This document shows, piece after piece, positions 28,047-38,139 of a stretch of DNA of 50,825 nucleotides (the stretch's first letter is position 1; each line of letters starts with the position of its first letter). The stretch covers positions 6,318-57,142 of the forward strand of contig MLAK01000835.1 of NCBI GenBank assembly GCA_001839685.1, in the 5' to 3' direction. The notes under the pieces are model-generated. The model was not told where the DNA came from, ran no database searches, and worked only from the letters and a program-made list of their open reading frames with translations. The position numbers were made by a program, and so were the translations under genes. This DNA is from Tritrichomonas foetus. Lineage: Eukaryota > Parabasalia > Tritrichomonadida > Tritrichomonadidae.

Positions 28047-28684
28047 TTAATCAACTTTCAACAAATTTATTTTAATATTGTTCGAGGTTTTTACAAAAAT
28101 GGAAAACAAGATATTCGATTTTTTAGGTGGAGTATTCATGTCTCTTAGTGTTCGAATGAATCGATCTACAATAGATAAGGTTGTGTGATGTTGTTGATTA
28201 ACTATTCGTTGTGAAATCCCTCTCTTTGTACAATAATCTTCAAATGCTTTCGAAACAAAAGCTCTTTCTTCATCACTGGTTAACATTAANNNNNNNNNNN
28301 NNNNNNNNNNNNNNNNNNNNNNNNNNNNNNNNNNNNNNNNNNNNNNNNNNNNNNNNNNNNNNNNNNNNNNNNNNNNNNNNNNNNNNNNNNNNNNNNNNNN
28401 NNNNNNNNNNNNNNNNNNNNNNNNNNNNNNNNNNNNNNNNNNNNNNNNNNNNNNNNNNNNNNNNNNNNNNNNNNNNNNNNNNNNNNNNNNNNNNNNNNNN
28501 NNNNNTCAATGACTTCTTTATAATAGTCTTTGTTCTCGTCAGTAACTTGTAATCCACCAAATTTAACCCAATAAGATAAGACTTTATGAGTTGATTTGTA
28601 ATGAGACTTCTTAATCATAATACTGGCTCGTTTAACATCATCTGGGTTTAAGATTTCGACAACATCTTCATCGTCCGAAGACAT
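28047..28684 (-). pseudogene. Maverick/Polinton integrase, interrupted by an assembly gap
   Basis: Two minus-strand pieces flank 216 N (28290-28505). The 5' piece (28506-28684) starts MSSDDEDVVEILNPDD and includes SYWVKFGGLQVTDENKDYY, plausibly the N-terminal part. The 3' piece (28047-28289) is the end of a retroviral-type rve integrase core: LTSDEERAF holds the second catalytic Asp, then FEDYCTKRGI and TTLSIVDRFIRTLRDM. Thirty-five residues after that Asp the expected Glu is Asp (VDRF). After RTLRDMNTPPKK the reading becomes Ile/Asn-rich and stops, so the 3' end is probably broken. Whether both pieces join in frame cannot be told across the gap. It is divergent from the ATPase gene, with 15 bases between the starts. 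Confidence 0.7.
28290..28505. other. Assembly gap (216 N) inside the integrase
   Basis: A run of N of unknown true length inside the Maverick integrase; probably collapsed because the element is repeated in the genome. Confidence 0.97.
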
Positions 28685-28699
28685 TTAATTACAGATAAA

Positions 28700-29470
28700 A
28701 TGAAGAAGGTGGAACGCATTATTGATCATGTGATTACCAAGAACAAGAAAGAATTAGACATGGCTTCAATTAAGCCATTAACTCCTGATTATCCATTTTC
28801 ATCGAATGGATTGTACATCTTTATAGGAAAAATGGGTTCAGGTAAGTCTTACGCAATCATTAAACACATGTTGATGTCAGAAAACATGTTCGCCCAGCCC
28901 TACTATTCTACAATCGTGTATTGTTCTACATCAGGGGCATTAGATACAACCGTGGCATTATTTATGGATGTGTTTAATACGCCAGTGGTGAACATTAAAG
29001 ACACCGAATTGATGGAATGGTTACAACGTCACATAAAACGAAAGATTAAGTTCTATTCATTCATGAAATACTTGAACTCTAAGTGTAAAAAGATCGATGA
29101 AACATTACAACATTCCATTGACAAACACAATTTGAAGAAATTAGTGCCTGCTCCAGAAGCTCCACCTGGTTTAACCAGACAAACTCCAATCTTTATCGAA
29201 AATGACACNAGGTATGATCCTAAACCNAACGTTGAAATACCAAACAAGAAGAAGATCTGTAAATATATAGCTAAAAAGTTAATCAAATACAATGNNAAAC
29301 AATATCCACAGAACATTTTACTCGTGCTAGATGACTTTGCAGGGAACGCTTTAATCCGTAGACCCGATTCTCCATTGTGTAAATTACTTACTAAGAAAAT
29401 CGGCAACTTCGGTAACTTCATTCTGAATTCGGTATTGATGTCTTTTAATGTATTATTTTTGTTTATTTGA
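28700..29470 (+). pseudogene. Maverick/Polinton packaging ATPase (FtsK/HerA, A32-like), 3' truncated
   Basis: An ATPase of the kind that Mavericks share with large DNA viruses (FtsK/HerA superfamily, DNA packaging). Walker A FIGKMGSGKS is at residues 41-50 and Walker B ILLVLDDFAG near 206-215. Single N bases at 29209, 29227 and 29295-29296 leave a few residues undefined. After LLTKKIGNFGNFILNSV (about codon 245) the frame enters sequence of a Mutator-like element and ends within ten codons, so the C-terminal part is lost or displaced. The start (MKKVERIID) is 15 bases from the divergent integrase start, and both genes belong to one element. Confidence 0.75.
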
Positions 29471-30870
29471 TTAAAAATTCTCGAATTTCAATTAATGAAA
29501 AATCCTTATTCTTAAGATTTGATTTAATCATATGGTTTGCTGATTCCGAAGGGGAACTAACTGTATAACCCATATTAAATGTCTCTTTTGAAAAAGCCAA
29601 AGTTAAGTTTTCTTTATGAGGCATAAAGTCTTGTTCTAAAAATGATCTTACAGCAGTGTGAATGCTCGAAATTTTTTCAAATATTTCGTTGAATTTTTCG
29701 GGAGAACGAGTTGATGTTAAAATTGAATAACCATTTTTTACCATTTCCTTACTTTCATGAGAAATAGTTAACCTGGAAAGCATTGAAATGAGCTTCTTTT
29801 TTTTGTGCCATGTGCATGTCATACTGTGGATAACCCGATCTTTAGTATTGTCATTAATTGTCTTTAAAGCTGGAAGAAGCGCAGTATCAGAATCAGATAT
29901 TATGGTACGAAGAATAATTCCAAATAATTCATTTTTAAGTAGCTGTTCAAAAAGCCACATATATACATCTTTGGTATACGATGAGCTGGCCAAAAATCCG
30001 CACAATTTAATGTTTTTATTATAATTTAATACTACCAATGGAACTATGTTCCAACAAAGATATGACCTAAAATTGGTCATATCAAGAAATAAAACATCGC
30101 CATACTCTTTGATATATTCCATTTCTTCTTTTGTTATTGAAAGAATAGCTTCTCTTGAAGTTTTTTTGTTCCATTTTCATTATAAATTTTTTCCTTTATT
30201 GCGACAAATCCACCATTTTCTAAATGATATTTTTTGAGTTGTTCGGTTTCTAGGACACTCACAGAATGCTTCATAGATGAAATTAATTTGGTAATGTCTC
30301 TACGTTCAATTTCTATATCATGAACATTAAAGAGATAGTTTTGGAGGAATTTGATGGATGCTTCCATTTTATAAAAATCATAAATTTGCTCTTTAGTTTC
30401 AATCGACAAAATATTTCGAATAAAAGGTCTTGAATCCAAAGTATGATTATGATCAAGACAATTAGAACCATTTGTGTTGAAAATATAAACCGTTTTAGGC
30501 TCCTCTGTTGGTGAATTTTTGCTCAAAAATTCTTTTTGTGATTCACTAATTTTTTCTATTTCAACACGGTGAAAAGAAAAATGGAAATAACAAATATCAT
30601 GAGCATGTTCATTTGATGCTATTTTCTTATTTCTTCCACCAATTTTGCAATAAAATCGAAGGTTTGAACTGAACTTACCATCGCGTTGGCATATTTGAAA
30701 TCCCTCTAAATAGGCACTGTGTTTCAGAAATTTGTTTGTAGTCTCTTGATCAATAAATGCATATTCATGAATTCGTCGCATAAAAAATAAACGTTCTTCT
30801 CATTTTTTAAAAAGCAGGTAGTGTAAAAAATAAACGTTCTTCTATTGTCAAAAAATTCTTTGTAATTAGT
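29440..30870. mobile_element. Mutator-like element inserted in a Maverick relic
   Basis: Approximate extent of the MULE, from where the ATPase frame loses sense to beyond the transposase start. I could not find terminal inverted repeats or a target duplication, so the ends are uncertain by tens of bases or more. Near the right end AAAAATAAACGTTCTTCT is present twice, at about 30784 and 30827. Confidence 0.45.
29463..30781 (-). pseudogene. Mutator-like (MULE) transposase split by a -1 frame change
   Basis: Two minus-strand frames together form a MULE/FAR1-type transposase. The 5' frame (30134-30781, 215 residues) has Cys residues and a GSNCLDHNH motif of the WRKY-GCM1/FAR1-like zinc-binding N-terminal domain. 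The 3' frame (29463-30122) is the MULE catalytic core: GDVLFLDMT with the first Asp, ISDSDTALLPAL with the second, then the conserved C-x-W-H as MTCTWHKKKK. The frames overlap at an A7 run (around 30160 on this strand); slipping back one base there joins them in a sensible reading. This may be a mutation, a sequencing error or programmed frameshifting. The 3' end lies at the truncated Maverick ATPase, into which it seems inserted. Confidence 0.75.
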
Positions 30871-31280
30871 AAACGGCATCCCCTCAATTTGGACCCTATC
30901 CAAATAGATGATTTTTTCAGAAGATAAGCGTAATTATAAACTCAGAGAATTTTGTGTTTCTTTTTCTCTTCGCACAAGAACTATTTTTAAGTAGAAACCA
31001 GAAATAATCACTCTGTTTACAAGAAATAATATTATTCCATTGCAAAGTTATATTTGGAAATAAATAATACTAAAATATTCCGACATGAAATTCGAAAATT
31101 TTATTTTCAATTTGTCGCTTCCATTCGAGTAAATATAGCAGTATATTTTTTTCATATGAATATTATATTTTCAAAAATTCATATTCGTCATATTAACCAG
31201 TTTCCCTACCTTTTTTGTTTCTTATTTATATCATCAAAAAGTTATATATATATATATTTATAAAAGAGATATGAAGTGAT

Positions 31281-31427
31281 ATGAATAGTGAAGTCAGTTC
31301 TCAATTCCTTGAACTTTTTGAGGCTTACCACTCATTAGAAAAAGTCGGTATATCACATCACTTCACACCAGTTGATCCTTACGAATTCGTTAAATTTGTA
31401 ATAGATATTTATTATAGATCGCCATAA
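31281..31427 (+). CDS. Possible 48-residue protein, unidentified
   Basis: ATG at 31281 opens a 48-residue frame (starts MNSEVSSQFLELFEAYHSLE, ends IDIYYRSP) with coding-like composition. The opposite strand over 31412-31504 also reads sensibly (ending SDDSDDENYGDL), so strand and reality are uncertain. No family is recognised; it may be a mobile-element relic. Confidence 0.25.
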   Translation: MNSEVSSQFLELFEAYHSLEKVGISHHFTPVDPYEFVKFVIDIYYRSP

Positions 31428-32250
31428 TTTTCATCATCTGAGTCATCAGAAACCTCTTCAACCCAGCTTAGACTTCTCACGAAAGATTGTTTTTAATACT
31501 TTCAATCTGCTAAATTTAGTGATGTGATGTAAAATATATTCAATATATCATTGAAAAAGTTACTGGAGAAAATTTCGATATATTTATTTGGTGGAGTAAA
31601 TATGACCTATAAATTTGATATATGTAGAATTAATAAGATTTAACAACGAAAATCTTCATTTAGCAATAGGTAAAAAAATATGATTGACAATTCTTTTAAA
31701 AATGATTTTTATTGATTTCTTTTAGGTGTAAACATCGTTATTTTCATAATATAACCAATAGCTCAAATATTAAAAGAATCTAAGCAAAACAACGATCATG
31801 GAAAATCGAAGATATGAAAACCCGTTGATCCAATTCGACATAAACTAGAATAAAGAAACTCATAAAGAAAGTCTAAAGAATTTTATTTAGAAATGATTTA
31901 TTCAATAGATTTACGTGTGTGACTTTTGATCAAAGTCAATATTCCAAAAAGTGGAATGAGTACTTTGGTAAAATGTGATCACAACTACAATTCCAAATTG
32001 CTCTATTTCATGGAAACCTGGAATTGTATCAACAAATTAGTTCACAAGTAAAAAATTCCAGAAACACAGATACAATCGATATTTCATACTAAGCATAGTG
32101 CACTTCAAAATATAGAGGCACTATGAAATTAAGCACTAAATCATTGAATATCAACCAGTTGGAAATTTTGGTTTCAGTGCTATCAGGATAAAGACTGTAT
32201 CGTAGTAGCAATAAATTTTAAGATGAAGTCAACTTGAATATTATTTCTGA

Positions 32251-32424
32251 AGAGAATGGGCGTTGTCTGAAGAAGATCTGTTCAAACTGCGTGAAGAACT
32301 TTGTTTTTCTTCTGTTCAATCTACGTTGTTATTCTGTTTTACTATTTTTGTAGAATCAATCGCTGTCATAATAGTAGGGATCGACAGCATTGTGTATCTG
32401 TATTTCGAATTTCTGGATCCATAA
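32251..32424 (+). pseudogene. Frame fragment, unidentified
   Basis: A 57-codon open stretch without an ATG start, between stops, beginning REWALSEEDLFKLREELCFS and continuing into a hydrophobic segment (FVESIAVIIVGIDSIVYLYF). It looks like a piece of a degraded gene. Confidence 0.25.
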
Positions 32425-32564
32425 TTCAATTGGTGTGTTTGGTCTGGAAAGTGATCGTCTTTTAATCGTTCACAGGAACTTCACATCACCGAGTTTCGCC
32501 GTATTAAAGGTATTTGAGAGTAAATCAGAAAATAAGATGAATGAATAAGAAAAGGTAGAAAACA

Positions 32565-32744
32565 ATGAGTGAAGAAATAGAAGAATAGGAAAAAACACAT
32601 GAATAGGAAAAAACACATGAATAGGAAAAAGATCTTGGTGAGCTCCGTGATAAACTACGCAATCAAAGAGAACAATGGTTGATGAAAAAGAGGTTTCTTC
32701 ATGAAAGTTTAAAGCAGCTTATGGACGAATCAACAACTGACTAA
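32565..32744 (+). pseudogene. Broken short coiled-coil frame with repeated TAG codons
   Basis: From ATG 32565 the frame reads MSEEIEE, then three copies of a stop-containing unit (TAG followed by EKTHE-like codons) caused by an 18-bp direct repeat GAATAGGAAAAAACACAT, then a clean helical stretch (DLGELRDKLRNQREQWLMKK) to a stop at 32742. The repeat has multiplied an in-frame stop, so it cannot be translated in full under the standard code. Confidence 0.35.
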
Positions 32745-32770
32745 GTAAACAACATTTTATCCTTATCTAA

Positions 32771-32989
32771 ATGCTCTTTCAGATCTTTGATTATGATAGA
32801 GATGAGTACGAAGTTGCTGAGAACAACGTGTGTGTGTTTGTTACACATAAGAAAACAAATATGGAATATCGCCATTATGATGGTAAAGTAGTTTATAACT
32901 TTCAAAACTTAGATGTTGATGACGATGAACTGTACGTTTACGAAATGTACACTAAAAGTAACGTATTTCTGGTAATTTGTCATTCATAA
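32771..32989 (+). CDS. Possible 72-residue acidic protein, unidentified
   Basis: A clean frame from an ATG, with coding-like texture (FDYDRDEYEVAENNVCVFVT, then YNFQNLDVDDDELYVYEMYT). It is beta-rich and acidic. It could be a small gene of a Maverick or a fragment; the neighbourhood is decayed. I do not recognise the family. Confidence 0.4.
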   Translation: MLFQIFDYDRDEYEVAENNVCVFVTHKKTNMEYRHYDGKVVYNFQNLDVDDDELYVYEMYTKSNVFLVICHS

Positions 32990-33164
32990 AAGTCTTTATA
33001 TATATCTATATAACCGCTTTATAACCGCTATAACCGTTTTTTGACCACTTTACCCCACCCCTATACCCCACCAGACATGTTATATAAAAAATATATCAGA
33101 TATAATAGTATATATAAGACGGACAGACTGGAGTTGCGCGAAGCGCGAAACGAAAGGATGGTAG

Positions 33165-33485
33165 TTTTTTTGTTCTTTTGAAAGTTCATTTGAAGAAACT
33201 CAGAAAAAGAACAATATAGATCGTTTTTCATCTTTCTTGAATAGAGATGAATTGATACGTGCTCACATTCACCAGATATCATACGATATCACACACGATG
33301 AAGAATTGGGCGACAAACTTCATCATGTCATCAAATATTTTCTCCAAGAATATATCAAATAAAAAGTTGTTGTAGATCATGGAGAAATTGTGGAGACAAA
33401 AGGAAATAGCAAAAAGAATAAGACACTCATAATAGCTAAGAAAAACATCAAAATAAAACGATCAGAAATTTGCCAAATATGCTAA
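33165..33485 (+). pseudogene. Broken unidentified frame
   Basis: One plus-strand frame runs 106 codons with a single internal TAA at 33360. Before it the reading FLNRDELIRAHIHQISYDIT and LGDKLHHVIKYFLQEYIK looks like real protein; after it the frame continues with a basic tail (KNKTLIIAKKNIKIKRSE). There is no ATG start upstream. Likely a relic of a mobile-element gene. Confidence 0.35.
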
Positions 33486-34404
33486 TAATTTTTGAAAAAG
33501 AATTTTATTTAAGATGTCCTTCATATTTCATTTTATCTCTTATCGAATTTTGGATTTCGGATTGATTCAAATGTTTTTTATCTTTCAGTAATTTTCCATA
33601 GCGCCCCCAGTTAAACATGTTTTCACGATAGAAAAAAATAAAAAATATAAAATTCAGTTTATTTTGAAAGCAATTGGTCACGTGCTAGAATTCATGATTT
33701 CCCGTCAAATTTGACGGTCATTGTCTATCTCTCTTATTTATAAATAGTTAAGATTGTATTCATTATCATAAAAAATAGACTAGCGCGAAAATTCAAATCA
33801 AATTGAATTCATATTAAAAAAAACGGGTAAAACAATTCTACAATTTTAGAATTTGCAATATTTTATGAATACGTAGAATTTCAGGCGCGATGAAACAATA
33901 TTACACGAAAAAACAAATGTTGCTGATCTTTATGCAGAGGCTTGTCATACTTTCGACATTTAGAACTCTCAGCAAATTACAAATCACTCACATGATTTGA
34001 TATTACGAAGAATAGCTACGTTCCAACGAAGTTCAAGATGGTTAGGACTTCAATTCACATCTAATTATACGATAAACAGATTGAAAGAATATCTCCACCA
34101 AAAATCTAACAATAATATATTTTATTTAAAATTAAAAATTCACTAATTGATGGGAATTGTGAAAAATATGCAACAAAACCTTATAAATCTTCAAGATACT
34201 TTTACCAAGGCTCTTCAAAATCAGCAAAGATGTAGGGTATCCCCAAGCAAAGCTGCCATTCTTTTAGCGACAATTGACAGATGTGAATATGAGTTTAATA
34301 TGATTAATCACAGCTAAAATAAATAAATTATTCTCCAAAATGTGGATTTTTATTTTCCCTATAGGAGAAATATAGTTGTAAATAATATTACAAAAATTTC
34401 TAGA

Positions 34405-34642
34405 AGTTACATTAAAGAGTGGAAATGGTACCCACACCAAAAATGAGAAATTTCCCGTCTCATCTATCGTTCGCCGCGAAATTTGCCAAACATTTTTGAC
34501 TAGTACCACTTCGCACTCCTTAATGCATAAATGACCTCATCAACAACAAATAAATGACCTCATCATTAATGACAAATCCATCCACGCCCACTCATTAATG
34601 TTTTCCAATCGCCGGACAAAAATTAGCTCAGTTTTGAAAATA
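34405..34642 (+). repeat. Left terminal inverted repeat
   Basis: 238 bp, pairs with 37808-38045. By reading, only one base differs between the copies (AAAGAG here, AAGGAG in the complement of the right copy). It has internal structure: 34410-34431 and 34503-34525 are imperfect inverted copies of CATTAAGGAGTG..GGTAC, and ATAAATGACCTCATCA occurs twice directly at 34527 and 34550. Confidence 0.92.
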
Positions 34643-34683
34643 ATTTTTTCTTTTTTTTTTTTTCTTTTTTTTCTGTATGCAAA

Positions 34684-37600
34684 ATGGCACCTCGAAACAC
34701 TCTCCTTTTGAAGCTGAAAAAGGCAGATATTTTGAAGTTCGATGGCTTCGATACACTTTCTCATTTAAGCCTAAAGGAACTGAATGAAACTTTAACAGAT
34801 TTAATGATTGATTATAACCTTTCAGCAAGAGCAACAATTGATGAACGAGCTTTCAATGATTCTATCCGTAGAATACAGAAATAAATAGATGACCAATTAT
34901 TTAAATCATTTAAGAAACAAAAGACTGAAACAAAAGTAAAGAAACAACTAAAACGACAACTTAAACAAAACCTAAAAGAATTAGCATTAGAGATAAGAAA
35001 TATGATGAACATATAATATAAAGGAGTTGAGAAGACACAAACGAGAAAAGAATATGAAAGAAGGATTGAAGAAGTAGATGATCACCAAACATTTAAGAAA
35101 GACTTACAGGAATATATTAAATTCATGAAACAAACCATTAATTTTAAAGTATATGTGGGAGATGATGAAGATAAGAGGTTAGCCTTTTGTGAATCAATCC
35201 GTATTATGATTCGTGAAAGAATAAATGTAAATCTTAGTCGTGTGATAAGAACCTCAAAATTAAATGGAAATCAAAAATGGTTTACAGTCTCTGAAAATCA
35301 AAATGTTGAAAACTTAATAGGTCATATAGCAGGCTACATTTCTTTTGAAACAAATTGTTCAGATATGAATCCATATATGGGTGATTCATTCATTCCATCA
35401 ACTTATGAAGTAGTATTTCTTCAATCAAAGAAGGAAGGTAATAAAACAATATTTATATCTAAAACATTAAATGAAGATAATGAAGTCATTCAGGAAGAAA
35501 TAGACGAGGAACAATTACGAATGAATCTAGATGGTGAGTTACTTCCATTTACTAATCATTCAGGAGTTGATTTATCAGTATTACAAATTTATCCAGAAGT
35601 GAACCCTAAAAATTATTCTGATAATTGTTTCATTTATGCTTGCATCCAATCTTGTGTATTCATTGATTTAGAGATTGAAACATTACAAATGGAAATAAAG
35701 ACCAAAAAATCACCCAATAATAAAATAAATGACATAGCTAAACGCTTTCGATGTAATTTTGTTGTTAAAAGGATTGATAAAGAAATTGATGTAATGCGAG
35801 TTAACATCAACACCCAAAGAAATAAGAAATGTCGTTCCTTTAAACGATGTGTTGAGCTCATCCTTTATAAAGATCATTACATGATTGACCTAAAGCTCCC
35901 AGTCACTACTTATTACTTGAAACATAAAGAAATGTTAAAACAAAAGTTCCCATCAATGGATCAACAGAAAATGCAATTAATCAGATGATTAAATCAAAAA
36001 GGTTACCCAATGTATTCAGAAGGAACTAACCCAATGAAAATTTTCCGTAAAATGGAAGAGTTGGGATTTTTTCGTGAAATAACTGCTTATGATATGAACC
36101 TCCTCCGATGTAGTGAATATACTAATAAACTCTCTGATTACACAGATTTAGAATATGATCCNAAACTATGNACNCGATTNATTGAAAACAATAAGAAACC
36201 AACAGAATGGTCTCGCATCTATTACTCAGATTATGAAACAGATGTTACTGTATCACCTCATGCTCCATATCTCAATTGCATACTTTCACAAATTGACGTT
36301 AAACTTTACGATAAAACATTTACTGATGAAAATATTAACGAACAACTACTTAATTATTTGCTAAATAATTCATTTACTTATTTTCACAATTTAAAATATG
36401 ATGCATGCTTCTTCATGAACACACCAGGATGGAAGGTACTAATTACAGAAAGAACTGGAGTCATCCTTCAACTCATTATGAAAAAATATGAACGAGTTAA
36501 TAATGTAAATATCAAGACTGGAAAAAAGTATTCTTCATTACAATGTGCAAAAAATTTAACATTTCGTAACTCAAACTCCATTATCACAGCCCTATTAAAA
36601 AATTTCGTAGCTATGTTTAACCTTTCAGTTCATAAGGAGATAATGCCATACAAACTATACACATCTTGGAACAGAAATAGGCACATTTCATTCCAAGAGT
36701 TCTTTCGTCAATATCATCGTGAAAATATGGATAAAAAGTCATTCGGTCAAATTGAAACTGATTTTAAAAAAATGCATAAAAATATTAAACTCTCTAATTG
36801 TATCATCGATGATAAAATATATATTGTGAAATATGCCATCTTTTACTGTCATAATGATTGTTACGTATTATTGAAAGGAATGGAAAAGTTCAATGAAGAT
36901 TTACAACAAGTTTTCTCAGAAGTTGGAACATCAATGCTAACCGTTCATGACTATTTATCCATTTCCGCCATTGGTTACTCATTTGCTCAGAGTTACGAAG
37001 CTATGAAGGATGTTATCAACTTGTAGATAAACAACAAGAGTTAATCCTTCGTACTGTTAGTGGTGGAAGAACAATGACACGAAATAATGAGAAACTTATT
37101 GTTACCGGAAGGACTTAAGATTTCGATGCAGTATCACTTTATCCATCAGCTATGTCAGTAATGCAAGGAATAGCTAAAGGTATTCCTAAAGTTATTCCTT
37201 CACACTGGACTTTAGATGATATTCTCGCTAAAGATGATTGTTGTGTCGAAATAAATATTAAATCACTTATTCCATGTTCGCCTAAACCTTATTCCTTCGG
37301 TCTTGTATTTCACCCAAAATAAAAATGGATCTAAAATCTTTGGTAATGTTCCTGTTGGTCATTACCACATTCAAAAATGAGAGTTACAAGACATTTTAAC
37401 CTTTTATGACACAGATATTGAGTTCATCCGTGACTATTACTTCAATGAATGATTTAACAACAAAATCTATATATTCATTTAGAAATTATTCGATCCTCGT
37501 AAGAGTTATAAGAAGTAGAAGAATCCATTACCAAATACGATTAAACTTCTCCTCAACTTCATTTATGGTAAATCTATTCTTAAAGCAACCGAAACCGATA

Positions 37601-37807
37601 ACAAATGTGTAGATCATAAAGATCTGAATAGATACATCTGTAGACATTATTACTTTATTAAAGAGATCGATACATAATGTATATTAAAACTTATTAAACC
37701 AATCAACACACATTTCAACCTTCCGCTATTTGGTTCAGTAGTTCTTGCATATTCTAAACATTTAATGAATATAGTAATGTGTCTCACCGAACAGAACAAT
37801 ATTCCTA
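34684..37807 (+). pseudogene. Maverick DNA polymerase B, decayed and truncated before motif C
   Basis: Starts at ATG 34684 (MAPRNTLLLKLKK) just inside the left terminal repeat. The first two-thirds stay in one frame through stops at 34882, 35014 and 35986, up to 37024. The exonuclease domain is visible: YYSDYETDV (Exo I, D-x-E), FTYFHNLKYDACFF (Exo II) and YCHNDCYVLLKG (Exo III). After a frame change near 37015 come motif A, DFDAVSLYPSAM (about 37119), and, after more stops and a second frame change, motif B, LLLNFIYGKSILKATETD (about 37545). The reading ends at the right terminal repeat before motif C, so catalysis is impossible. Upstream of the exonuclease, a segment with DNCFIYACIQ and DHYMIDL recalls OTU/papain-like Cys-His arrangements. 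N bases near 36163-36180 suggest collapsed copies. Confidence 0.85.
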
Positions 37808-38045
37808 TATTTTCAAAACTGAGCTAATTTTTGTCCGGCGATTGGAAAACATTAATGAGTGGGCGTGGATGGATTTGTCATTAATGATGAGGTCATTTAT
37901 TTGTTGTTGATGAGGTCATTTATGCATTAAGGAGTGCGAAGTGGTACTAGTCAAAAATGTTTGGCAAATTTCGCGGCGAACGATAGATGAGACGGGAAAT
38001 TTCTCATTTTTGGTGTGGGTACCATTTCCACTCCTTAATGTAACT
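37808..38045 (-). repeat. Right terminal inverted repeat
   Basis: 238 bp, the reverse complement of 34405-34642 with one difference. It follows the polymerase frame directly, so its inner border is also the deletion junction. Confidence 0.92.
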
Positions 38046-38139
38046 ACTTTTATCCCTAATTGTTTGGTTTAAAGTCAAGAGATAATAAATGACAAAAGTA
38101 GATTTGTTCTTCATCAATTGTCGACAATTCTCAAAACTG

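Larger units (their letters stand above)
30871..34404. other. AT-rich zone of broken frames between two mobile elements
   Basis: About 3.5 kb without an intact recognisable gene. Short open stretches at 31281-31427, 32251-32424, 32565-32744, 32771-32989 and 33165-33485 (listed separately) look like relics. Around 33134-33151 GCGCGAA is repeated twice and can form a tiny GCGC-GAA-GCGC hairpin. The rest is AT-rich with no signal that I can name. Confidence 0.4.
34405..38045. mobile_element. Maverick/Polinton deletion derivative with 238-bp terminal inverted repeats
   Basis: Two inverted copies of a 238-bp sequence bound a 3,641-bp unit that starts AG and ends CT, as Mavericks do. Inside lies only a broken protein-primed-type DNA polymerase B gene, adjacent to the left terminus as in complete elements. 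The interior from the polymerase palm onwards, and with it all other Maverick genes, is missing; the right terminal repeat begins where polymerase motif C should follow. Full Mavericks are 15-20 kb, so this is a non-autonomous remnant. I see no 6-bp target duplication: the six bases outside the left end are TCTAGA and outside the right end ACTTTT. Confidence 0.85.

Noticed and set aside
34405..38045. 6-bp target site duplication around the Maverick derivative
   Set aside because: TCTAGA on the left and ACTTTT on the right do not match.
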